Positions 16,715-24,355 of a stretch of 64,000 nt of DNA are shown piece by piece. The notes beneath the pieces were generated by a model. That model was not told the DNA's origin and made no database searches. It was given only the letters and a program-made list of their open reading frames with translations. The position numbers were made by a program, and so were the translations under genes. The DNA comes from Tharpella sp964457755 (GTDB taxonomy: Bacteria; Desulfobacterota; Anaeroferrophillalia; Anaeroferrophillales; Tharpellaceae): positions 1 to 64,000 of the forward strand of contig CAYWGC010000001.1 in NCBI GenBank assembly GCA_964457755.1, written 5' to 3'. Numbering within the stretch: position 1 is the first letter of the stretch; each line of letters opens with the position of its first letter.

Positions 16715-18427
16715 TTACAGTTCAAGCTCCACCATATTTCCAGCCGGCAGAGCAAAGGACTCAACAATGGTAATGATTGATGAATTATGTTGTTTTTGCT
16801 GGTAATTTATTTTGTAGGTTCCTGGAGATAGAGCGATGGGTCCGAGAGTTTCTCGTAAATAGCCTCCCTTCAACCAAACCTTTTTACCTTCATTACCGTT
16901 TTTGTCGAGTTCTATAAATTCCACATAGTATGGCAAAGGTTCTCCTTCAGGAAGAATAAAGGAAGCACCAGTATTAATCATAAACTCATTCATTTTTCCT
17001 GCGGCAATCTCAACTTCACCGAGTAATGAGTCTGAAGTGCCATGATTCGAGAAATGGTATACAAAATGATATTTCCCTGGAGGAACCAGTTGCTGGTCAA
17101 AATCATCTGCAAACTTGACAACAGTTTCCCCTTTGCCATCCTCGCTAATCTCTCTTAACTCCCAGGAATAAACGCGCTTTGGCATCCAGTCTGCCGGCAC
17201 CGGATTAAAAGCGGTACTCACTTCAATGATATTGAGTTTGTCGACTTCCAGATTCACCGGTGGAAGTAAGACATCTTTTGAGTAGTGGGCATCTTGCCGC
17301 CAGACAAGAGTGTACTCTCCGGCCGGAACCAGACAGGGTTCAAGTAAGCTGCTTTTATATACATCCTCACCGGTTTCCGGATCGATCAGTTTCCAGTTAT
17401 AAGGCTCTTTAACCCAGGACGGCAGATTAAACTGCATGGAGGTTAAAAGCGGAACAACACTTTCTTCGCCTGCTTTTACCGTGACAACCTCACTAAGGAT
17501 CAGCGGTGAAGTACGATGTGCATGTTGCTGCCATACTATCTGATATTCACCTGCCGGTACCTTTGTCCCTTTCAGTGAGTTGAATGTACCTTTTTCTTCA
17601 CCGGTTTCCGGATCAATAAGTTTCCAGGACTTAGGGGTTTGCATTCCAAGAGGAAGTGAAGACCACCATGATGGAAGTGAAAAGGTGATCTTTCCCGGCC
17701 TTTTGACTTTGATTTTGAGCGAAGTGGAAGAGCTTGTAGTTTTCTGTATGATCTGCTCTGGCACGGAAGGTGGGGGCGGAACAACAACCGGAGTCTTACT
17801 GACAACACTTTTTTGCACGGTTGTAAGTGTTTCCAGCAGATCCTGTGCATTGGCGACAGAGAAAAAACTGCCCCCGCCAACCCGGGCAATACAGGCCAGC
17901 TGCTCGGAGGCTTTTTTGTCCACATCAAACCCGACCGTATGAATAATAAACTTAATTCCTGTATCTTTCAAGGATTTCGTCACCGCACATGGATCACCAC
18001 CGCAAGTTTCTATACCATCGCTGACAAGCACTATGGTTGTTTCGTCTTCCTGGCCTTTGAGATTGTCCACGACCTGTTTAATGGAGTCGGCAATGGGGGT
18101 TCTTCCCTTTGGCTTAATTGAACGGATTGCCTGGACGGCCTGTTCCCGATCCAGAGGACCAAGGGGAATGATCTCTGTTATATCGGAACAATCACCTTTT
18201 CGTTTGTGCCCATATACCGTCAAGCCAACGGCAACTTCTGTCGGCATTGCATCAACCAGGCCGATCATTACTTTTTGGGCTGCCACAATTTTAGTCTCAC
18301 CATCAACCCTACCCCACATGGAACCGGAACCGTCCAGAATATAGTACAGTGAAGTCGCGTGGCTAAGGGAAAAAAACGGGCAAAGCAGCAAGAAAAGAAC
18401 CGGCAGAAACAGTCTTCGAATAAACAT
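16715..18427 (-). CDS. Secreted von Willebrand factor A protein with beta repeats
   Basis: A 570-residue exported protein. Signal peptide at about 1-24 (LFLPVLFLLLCPFFSLSHA), then a VWA domain (about 26-210) with an intact MIDAS start DGSGSMWG and downstream GRTPIADSI and LVSDGIETCGGD. After a Pro-rich linker, four related 75-85-residue beta modules follow, two with the pattern WKLIDPETGE...VPAGEY..VW. GGAGGG precedes the ATG. VWA domains bind protein partners through a divalent metal, so an adhesion or envelope role is likely. Confidence 0.8.
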   Translation of the reverse strand: MFIRRLFLPVLFLLLCPFFSLSHATSLYYILDGSGSMWGRVDGETKIVAAQKVMIGLVDAMPTEVAVGLTVYGHKRKGDCSDITEIIPLGPLDREQAVQAIRSIKPKGRTPIADSIKQVVDNLKGQEDETTIVLVSDGIETCGGDPCAVTKSLKDTGIKFIIHTVGFDVDKKASEQLACIARVGGGSFFSVANAQDLLETLTTVQKSVVSKTPVVVPPPPSVPEQIIQKTTSSSTSLKIKVKRPGKITFSLPSWWSSLPLGMQTPKSWKLIDPETGEEKGTFNSLKGTKVPAGEYQIVWQQHAHRTSPLILSEVVTVKAGEESVVPLLTSMQFNLPSWVKEPYNWKLIDPETGEDVYKSSLLEPCLVPAGEYTLVWRQDAHYSKDVLLPPVNLEVDKLNIIEVSTAFNPVPADWMPKRVYSWELREISEDGKGETVVKFADDFDQQLVPPGKYHFVYHFSNHGTSDSLLGEVEIAAGKMNEFMINTGASFILPEGEPLPYYVEFIELDKNGNEGKKVWLKGGYLRETLGPIALSPGTYKINYQQKQHNSSIITIVESFALPAGNMVELEL

Positions 18428-18899
18428 TTAATCCCTCCATAAAAGTAGTAAACTCTATATAATCTCAGTGTACGACGATCATCAAGTCATTGTCAACCAA
18501 GTATTGTTAACTCAATTAGTTACCTTGTTCATATTTTCCTCGCCGAACGACTTGGGTCACTTGCCGGGCCGGGGTGTTCAAAGAAAAAACGAGCGCTTAT
18601 TCGCGGTCTGCGTGAATGCGATGGTTCATCACCACCAACTGTCAATAGATGCTTGCGTTCACAGTATGACCTTGTCACGGACAATCTAAACCTTTCCAGC
18701 CGTCACCAACCTTAATCTTCATCGTAATAGGATGTTTATCTCATATATAATAAAGGTCCTGTCGACCCTGCCCGGCAACCAAATACTCCACAAATCATTA
18801 CTAGCCAGGATAACTACTGTCAATCTTTTTCGCCAAGTTATTTAGATTGTATGGCACATTCACATACTCTGCCAATCCCAATAATACTGTTAGTTTCTT
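18428..18899. other. Divergent intergenic region
   Basis: No gene is supported; a 73-codon frame at 18468-18689 has no family signs. TTGACA with an 18-bp spacer and TACACT lies upstream of the VWA gene on the minus strand, a possible promoter. A shorter copy of the island repeat occurs at about 18697-18735. Confidence 0.4.
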
Positions 18900-18913
18900 T
18901 TGACTTAAATCAA
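18900..18913 (+). promoter_or_regulatory. FNR/HcpR-type box
   Basis: TTGACTTAAATCAA matches the CRP-FNR superfamily half-site pattern TTGA-N6-TCAA. TATGAT at 18931-18936 could be the -10, which puts the box near the class II activator position. It precedes ygbA and HPP, both linked to nitrogen oxides, so an FNR, Dnr or HcpR-type regulator is a reasonable guess. Confidence 0.5.
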
Positions 18914-18995
18914 TCCCTTATAACCTATTCTATGATAGGTAAATCGAGCCGGCAATCAAAGCCGGAACCCCATAAAATAATCAGGATAAAATGAA

Positions 18996-19349
18996 ATGAA
19001 CAATGGATCCAACTCGTCTTCAGGCAATTCATACAACGCCAAAACCATCAGAGCCATGGTCGCAATGTATTGTCGTGACTGCCATCACAGACAAGAAATC
19101 TGCAATGAATGCCAGACACTCACCGACTACGCGATCAACAGGCTTCAGCATTGCCCCATAAAAGAAACAAGAACTACCTGTGGCAAATGCCAGATTCATT
19201 GCTACAAGCCGAAAATGAAAATTAAAATACAGGAAGTTATGCGCTATGCCGGGCCCCTGATGATCAAGCGTCATCCGGGGATGGCAATAAAACATCTGCT
19301 GGAAGGTTTGAAAAAAACCAGCAAGAAGAAAAAACATGAACTATCTTAA
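18996..19349 (+). CDS. ygbA: YgbA-like nitrous-oxide-stimulated promoter family protein
   Basis: A 117-residue cytoplasmic protein rich in Cys (CRDCHHRQEICNEC, CPIKETRTTCGKCQIHCY), with the family block KIQEVMRYAGPLM near the end. This pattern is the YgbA_NO family, whose expression in several bacteria responds to NO or nitrite; the Cys set may hold metal or an Fe-S cluster. It overlaps the following HPP gene by 14 bp and sits behind an FNR/HcpR-type box. Confidence 0.75.
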   Translation: MNNGSNSSSGNSYNAKTIRAMVAMYCRDCHHRQEICNECQTLTDYAINRLQHCPIKETRTTCGKCQIHCYKPKMKIKIQEVMRYAGPLMIKRHPGMAIKHLLEGLKKTSKKKKHELS

Positions 19350-19872
19350 TAAGATGAGGGGTATCGGCAAAAGTCCGACCAGACCATCACTGATAGAGAT
19401 TGCCTGGTCATGGCTAGGATCTTTTCTGGGAATATCTGCAGTGTCGTATATTCATTACGAAATACTGACAGAAAATGATCTGGTTATGGTCATTGGCAGT
19501 TTTGGGGCTTCCGCTGTACTCATCTATGGCGCCATCAAAAGCCCATTGGCTCAACCAAGAAATCTGATAGGAGGTCACATCATATCTGCAATCGTTGGGG
19601 TTTTTTGTTATCAAGCCTTCCCGCAATTAACCTGGTTGGCGGCAGCATTAGCTGTTTCGACTTCCATTGCTGTCATGCTCGCCACTTCCACTCTTCATCC
19701 ACCGGGAGGGGCAACCGCCTTGATTGCCGTAATTGGTAGCGATAAAATTCATAGCCTCGGATATCTGTATGCCCTGATTCCGGTTGGAATGGGAGCTTTG
19801 ATGATGCTGATTATCGCTTTACTGGTAAACAATCTTTCTAAAAACCGTCGATACCCTGAGTTCTGGTATTAA
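19336..19872 (+). CDS. HPP family integral membrane protein
   Basis: A 178-residue membrane protein with about four or five helices and the family signature LHPPGGATALIAV. HPP proteins include chloroplast nitrite transporters, which agrees with the neighbouring YgbA-like protein. The start lies inside ygbA without its own clear ribosome-binding site, so translation is probably coupled. Confidence 0.8.
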   Translation: MNYLNKMRGIGKSPTRPSLIEIAWSWLGSFLGISAVSYIHYEILTENDLVMVIGSFGASAVLIYGAIKSPLAQPRNLIGGHIISAIVGVFCYQAFPQLTWLAAALAVSTSIAVMLATSTLHPPGGATALIAVIGSDKIHSLGYLYALIPVGMGALMMLIIALLVNNLSKNRRYPEFWY

Positions 19873-19983
19873 CCTCGCTTTAAAAACCACAAGACTATCC
19901 TCATGCAAAAAACTCACCTCATCTGAATTTTACATGGGCTGCATAAATATTGTGCTCTCCTGGCTCTTCTTTTCTGTGTCTGG

Positions 19984-20604
19984 ATGGCATTGAGCGGTAT
20001 CCTCTTAAACCACCCTCAACTACTAAAAAAATACTCCCTGCCAAACCAGATAATGCCAGCCAACTATCAATACCGCAACTGGAACCGGATGAACTGGCGG
20101 GATGCGGTTTTTTCTGCCAACCATGACAATATTCTCTATGTCGGCGGCAAAGAGGGCGTCTGGAAAAGTTTAAATCAAGGAAAAAGCTTCCAGCCTTTGA
20201 ATGCGGGTTTCCCATCTGCCGTCTACGAAAGAGACACGCTCAGCCTCCTGCTAGCCATAAACCAAGAACAGGAAACTCTTTACACGGGCACCAAATCCAG
20301 CCTCTTTTACCAATTAAATGAGAGCTGGCAGCGAGTCGATCATCCCGCACTCAGAGATCAGGCAGTGGTTGACCATCTACACTTCGCCATGCCGGATGAG
20401 ATCAGATCCCAAAGTCGCATCTCATTGTGGAATACACTCTTTGAGCTCCACAACGGCCGAATCTTTGAGCAATTTATCGGCCCTTCATACTGGCTGATCA
20501 TTCCACTGGGGGGCATCTTACTACTTATTATCACCTTGAGCGGCACCATCAATTGGTTAAGGCGGCACCGCAGAAAAGCCCTTCGACAAAAAATCACACG
20601 GTAA
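19984..20604 (+). CDS. PepSY-like membrane protein, 5' end broken by in-frame TGA
   Basis: Readable from an ATG at 19984 for 206 residues: the end of a first helix (VWMALSGILLNHP), a periplasmic region with BNR-like GGKEGVWKSLNQGKSF, and a C-terminal helix (LIIPLGGILLLIITLSG) with a basic tail. The same frame extends upstream to an ATG at 19903 and would complete the helix as LHKYCALLALLFCVW, but a TGA at 19924-19926 interrupts it at codon 8. No ribosome-binding site supports 19984. It resembles PepSY-associated membrane proteins found with nitrogen-oxide genes. It is likely a nonsense mutant, an alternative start, or a sequencing error. Confidence 0.6.
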   Translation: MALSGILLNHPQLLKKYSLPNQIMPANYQYRNWNRMNWRDAVFSANHDNILYVGGKEGVWKSLNQGKSFQPLNAGFPSAVYERDTLSLLLAINQEQETLYTGTKSSLFYQLNESWQRVDHPALRDQAVVDHLHFAMPDEIRSQSRISLWNTLFELHNGRIFEQFIGPSYWLIIPLGGILLLIITLSGTINWLRRHRRKALRQKITR

Positions 20605-21094
20605 AAGATCAGCCCAATCCATTCAAATTTTACTCATCGACAAAAGTGTAAATACCGCCAAAACCATTAAAGATATTTTCAAATTCCTCATGATAATTCT
20701 CCTTTTTTGGAAATTAGTATTAGTGTCATACTAAGTCTATCGAGAATAATTTATGATTTTAAATAAAAAGTTGTGGATTTATTCTAAAGCAAGAAAAAAC
20801 ATTTCTTTCACTACTGAGAAAACGAAAAAGGCCACCCCGAAGAGATGGCCTGATACTAATTAAATTTCCGGTTTTCCAATTAACGTTTTTCGCGTTTCAG
20901 CTCAACCTTAACTCGATTTTTGACTTTTGGGCATTCCCAAACCATAATATCTTTATCTGGAAACAACGGGAAAGTTCCGTTAAATTGGAGAAGAGTTACC
21001 TGAACTTTGTTATGGCAACATTAACAATCGGGAGTGCACAGTTGCAAACACAACCAGTTTTACCAGACGCAAATCAGGGAAAAGCAATTCCTAT
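20605..21094. other. Intergenic region with a gene relic
   Basis: On the minus strand an open stretch from about 21013 to 20881 reads QFNGTFPLFPDKDIMVW then KNRVKVELKREKR and a stop, but has no good start; it may be a gene tail or a small protein. The terminator for this strand follows. Confidence 0.35.
20825..20851 (-). terminator. Terminator downstream of the sensor kinase
   Basis: On the minus strand AGGCCA and TGGCCT pair around a loop containing CTTCGG, followed by a T-tract. It is the likely end of the kinase transcript. Confidence 0.6.
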
Positions 21095-21820
21095 TCAACT
21101 GGATAAAACCTTATTCACGCACTCCTCCAGCTCTCGGATCTGAAAAGGTTTAACCATCGCACCACAGAAACCGTACTTGCTAAAATCGGCCATCACGGGG
21201 TCGTTAGAGTAACCACTGGTAACTATAGCTTTAGCTGCCGGATTAATTTCATGAATTTTCTTTACAGCATCTTTGCCGCCAACACCACCCGGAATAGTTA
21301 AATCCATAATGATAAGATCAATCGGAATGCCAGCCTCATCCGCCTTTTTATAAAGCTCAACCGCTTCATCTCCATCTTTAGCCGATACCACTTCATAACC
21401 GATTCGTGAGAGGGCTTTTTCAACCAGAAATCTAATCATTTCCTCGTCATCCATGATCATTATTTTACCCTGCCCAATCTCAGGTGATGCAATAATGTCC
21501 CTCTGTTCAAGCTCAGATCTGTCTTGAGATGCGGGAAGATAGATCTTAAAGGTTGTTCCTTGGTCAGGTTCAGAATCGACGCTAATGTAGCCATCATGTT
21601 TGCGGATGATGGAATGAGTTATTGCCAATCCCAGGCCGCTACCTCGCTGTTTGGTAGTAAAGTAAGGGTCAAAGATCTTGTTAAGCATGTCAAGTGGAAT
21701 GCCGATGCCCTGATCTTTGATGACGATTTTTATATAATTTCCAGAGGCAAGAGGAATCATATCACTTGATTTCAGGCAATAATTCAAGCAATTCACCGTA
21801 ACAATGCCACCAGTCGGCAT
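21095..21820 (-). CDS. Hybrid sensor kinase, 3' part (HATPase end plus receiver)
   Basis: The reading frame resumes after the TAA at 21857-21859; the first Met is at 21820. It carries the rest of the ATP-binding domain (DQGIGIPLDMLNKIFDPYF, then GSGLGLAITHSII) and a receiver domain with acidic pair MDDEE and phospho-acceptor Asp in DLIIMDLTIPGG. There are exactly twelve codons between the stop and this Met in the same frame (VIQNIIINASQA). This is therefore the C-terminal part of the gene at 21857-23809, not a separate gene. No ribosome-binding site is obvious. Confidence 0.7.
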   Translation of the reverse strand: MPTGGIVTVNCLNYCLKSSDMIPLASGNYIKIVIKDQGIGIPLDMLNKIFDPYFTTKQRGSGLGLAITHSIIRKHDGYISVDSEPDQGTTFKIYLPASQDRSELEQRDIIASPEIGQGKIMIMDDEEMIRFLVEKALSRIGYEVVSAKDGDEAVELYKKADEAGIPIDLIIMDLTIPGGVGGKDAVKKIHEINPAAKAIVTSGYSNDPVMADFSKYGFCGAMVKPFQIRELEECVNKVLSS

Positions 21821-21856
21821 GGCTTGACTGGCATTGATAATAATATTTTGAATAAC

Positions 21857-23809
21857 TTAACTTATCTGCCCCGTATCAAGGGCCACCGGCCAGAGCTCTT
21901 CACTAAAATTAAACTCACACCGAATATTACTACCTCTTAAAACAAAACTGGCTGAATCTCTTATGACTTCATCAATTGCCGCAATTTTCTTAACCGGTTC
22001 ACCACCTTTGGCAAAAGTCAGTAACTGCTGGGTTAGATCTTTGGCCCGCAAAGAGGCTTTTTCGGATTCTACCAACAACTCGTAAATTTCATCTTTCGGG
22101 TCTGTAGTCGTCAGGGCCAGAGAAATATTACCTAGAATTGCCACCAAAATATTATTAAAATCATGCGCTATACCACCTGCTAAAACACCTACTGATTCGA
22201 GCTTGCGGTTTTTCAGCAAATCTTCTTCAGATTTTTTACGCTCTGTAATATCGTCATAAACAACTACAATTTCCCCGGATGGAATCTTGCAGACATAATT
22301 TTCGACCCACAAATTCAACCGGTTATCATGGTATAAGGAACTGGGGAAATGTTCGGGTATGCCAGTTTCGTAGACCCGTTGAAAAACATCAAGTAAACCC
22401 ATCTCTTTTATGTTGGGAAAAATTTCCGTAACCTTTTTGCCAACAATTGCATCAAGCTCAATCTGGCTCGACAGCAAACCCGACTGGTTTAGATCTTTGA
22501 AAATGAAATTATGGCCCTCTTCCACCGCAGCAAAGATTGCAACACACGAACTCATATGATTAAAAAGTTCACGAAATCGCTCTTCCCTATCTTTTAATTT
22601 TTCTGTTACGAGCTTTTGGGTAGTAATATCCAGATGGGTCCCTGCGGCTCTAAGCGGTAAGCCGTTTGAAGAATATTCGACAACCTTGCCGCGCCCTAAA
22701 ATCCATCGATATTGTCCATCTTTTGCACGTAAACGAAATTCTTTATTCCATTTTCCAGGCCCGGTCTCAATACTGAGCAGTATTTCTTGCTTGACCAGCT
22801 CCCTCTCCTCGGGATGCAAAAGATTTTCCCGAGTTGCCAGAGAGTATGGCAACTCCGTCGGCCCATAACCAAGCATTGTGAAATATCTAGGACTGAAATA
22901 GATATCATTGGTCTGCAAATCCCAATCCCACATACCTAAATCTGCACCTTCAAGAGCTAACTGAAGACGTTGTTCATTTGTTTTCAGGGTTTCCTCGGCC
23001 TGATTTCGACTAACAATTTCTTGTTCAAGAGCTTTTGTGCGCTTATAAACAAGCCTTTTTAATCGACTATTAAAAATGAACATAAACATCATGATTATTA
23101 AGGCAGTCAATAGAGTTAAAAAAATGATGAATATATTTAGATCTTCACTCCCAAGTGGCAATCTGATCGAAATAATCGCTCTAATAGCTTGCTCTTTTTC
23201 ATTAAAACCACCTTGCCCCTTATATATTTTCTGGAGCTGTTTCGGTGCATTTTCAGGTTTGCCGTGGCATTTTATACAACTCTTTTGGTTTTCAAGGAAA
23301 GGTAAGGCAACATAAAGATATTTTTTATTATCAAGTTGAACAATTTCACGGTAATTTTCTACATTTCTATCTTTATTAAACATTGCAATCAGCTTCTCTT
23401 CCATCGCATCGGCTCTATTAAGCGGATTGCGTGGATTGATAGCTGCCAGTTTATAGTATAATTCGGGCAGTCCGATTGCAACCCGTTCCTGGTTATAAAA
23501 AAAGTTCTGATTTCTGATAATAAACGACGAAGAGAGAAGCTCGGGGGCATAAAAGTCTTCACGTATCTCACCCTTCTCTTTGTATTTGTAAAAAGCCGGG
23601 AGCATTACGCACTGTACATAGTGGTGTATCCCCTTATGGGCCAAGAGCACCTCTTGAATTTTATTCTCGGCCCGTTGGAGTACATATTGTTGGGTTCCAT
23701 AAAAAAGAAGCCCGGCCATTATAAGCGTTGTGATTATTGCAATTGTCACCATACTTCTGAACTGTTTGTTGGAGACACTGCTTTTTTGTTTCTGTATCTC
23801 TGGATTCAT
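21857..23809 (-). CDS. Hybrid sensor histidine kinase, 5' part, cut by nonsense codon
   Basis: 650 residues: a membrane helix (about 20-38), a DUF3365-type periplasmic sensor with a haem-c motif CIKCH at about 178-182, a second helix (about 227-248), two PAS domains and the phospho-acceptor H-box GIAHDFNNIL (His about 549). The protein stops at TAA after DTGQIS, where family members continue into the ATP-binding N-box, which is present just downstream in the same frame. A single CAA to TAA change would explain this. GAGGT precedes the ATG. The intact protein would sense redox or ligands through haem. As written, it cannot autophosphorylate unless the stop is read through. Confidence 0.8.
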   Translation of the reverse strand: MNPEIQKQKSSVSNKQFRSMVTIAIITTLIMAGLLFYGTQQYVLQRAENKIQEVLLAHKGIHHYVQCVMLPAFYKYKEKGEIREDFYAPELLSSSFIIRNQNFFYNQERVAIGLPELYYKLAAINPRNPLNRADAMEEKLIAMFNKDRNVENYREIVQLDNKKYLYVALPFLENQKSCIKCHGKPENAPKQLQKIYKGQGGFNEKEQAIRAIISIRLPLGSEDLNIFIIFLTLLTALIIMMFMFIFNSRLKRLVYKRTKALEQEIVSRNQAEETLKTNEQRLQLALEGADLGMWDWDLQTNDIYFSPRYFTMLGYGPTELPYSLATRENLLHPEERELVKQEILLSIETGPGKWNKEFRLRAKDGQYRWILGRGKVVEYSSNGLPLRAAGTHLDITTQKLVTEKLKDREERFRELFNHMSSCVAIFAAVEEGHNFIFKDLNQSGLLSSQIELDAIVGKKVTEIFPNIKEMGLLDVFQRVYETGIPEHFPSSLYHDNRLNLWVENYVCKIPSGEIVVVYDDITERKKSEEDLLKNRKLESVGVLAGGIAHDFNNILVAILGNISLALTTTDPKDEIYELLVESEKASLRAKDLTQQLLTFAKGGEPVKKIAAIDEVIRDSASFVLRGSNIRCEFNFSEELWPVALDTGQIS

Positions 23810-23830
23810 TGTTACCTCATTGCAAAAAAC

Positions 23831-23880
23831 AAAAAGAATAGCCGAACCACTTTTCTAAAAGCGGTCCGGCTATTCTTTTT
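23831..23880 (-). terminator. Terminator in the kinase leader (possible attenuator)
   Basis: GAATAGCCG with its complement forms a long stem followed by five T on the minus strand, between the promoter at 23953-23981 and the start codon. The hairpin also has T's on the plus strand, but no gene runs into it from that side. Confidence 0.6.
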
Positions 23881-23906
23881 GATCCCTAGTTTCCATCTCA
23901 ACCATC

Positions 23907-23919
23907 TGTCAATTTGACA
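23907..23919. promoter_or_regulatory. 13-bp palindrome in the kinase leader
   Basis: TGTCAATTTGACA is a perfect palindrome about 35 bp downstream of the predicted start of transcription. It is a plausible repressor site of the CRP-FNR or TetR kind; the protein that binds it is not identifiable. Confidence 0.4.
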
Positions 23920-23952
23920 TTTATTGGGGTAATTTCATTTTCTTATTACCGA

Positions 23953-23981
23953 ATAATAGTATATCAGATAATATATGTCAA
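23953..23981 (-). promoter_or_regulatory. Sigma-70 promoter of the kinase gene
   Basis: On the minus strand TTGACA, a 17-bp spacer and TATTAT form a near-consensus promoter about 145 bp upstream of the kinase start. Confidence 0.65.
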
Positions 23982-23997
23982 ATAGTTAGAATGGCGT

Positions 23998-24065
23998 ACA
24001 TATCCAACGCCAACCTCAACTTTCCCTCCAAACAGCAAACGAAAAATTCATCGCAAATACGCGTA
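23998..24065. repeat. Copy C of the dispersed island repeat
   Basis: ATATCCAACGCCAACCTCAA and, further on, TTCATCGCAAATACGCGTAA align with copies A and B at 10.95 and 16.57 kb, though more diverged. Confidence 0.4.
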
Positions 24066-24224
24066 ACTACTTTTCAGCCTACTCCTATCATCTCCATCAA
24101 CCCTTTCTGAAAATCCTCATCCTTCATTAATTTGGTCGCGATTGGCGAAGTAGCGCATAACTCCCTCTACAGCATAAGCCGGTCAAGTTCTGATATCATA
24201 CACTTTGTAACGATATTTCTTCGG

Positions 24225-24262
24225 CTTTAACACCGAGAGTTCAGATCTTCTTCAGCGCGTCA
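24225..24262 (+). pseudogene. Degenerate tRNA 3'-end relic
   Basis: The sequence CCGAGAGTTCAGATCTTCTT continuing to CAGCGCGTCA aligns base for base with the tRNA-Arg(ACG) 3' half at 7145-7174, with scattered changes including CCA to TCA. A near-copy of the same terminator follows. It probably marks the right border of the island. Confidence 0.55.
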
Positions 24263-24267
24263 ATAAT

Positions 24268-24308
24268 AAAAAGGGTTAACTGAAAATTTCAGTTAACCCT
24301 TTTTATTT
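24268..24308 (+). terminator. Terminator, near-copy of the one at 7183
   Basis: AAAAGGGTTAACTGA and its complement around a short loop, followed by T's. Stem sequence and position relative to the tRNA-like end match 7183-7218. It may also end the minus-strand asd operon. Confidence 0.7.
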
Positions 24309-24355
24309 AATTTCTATGATCGCAAAAAATGAATCAAAAGATTTTCAAAAACAAT

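Noticed and set aside
18468..18689. 73-codon frame between the VWA gene and ygbA
   Set aside because: No ribosome-binding site and it covers the expected promoter region of the VWA gene.
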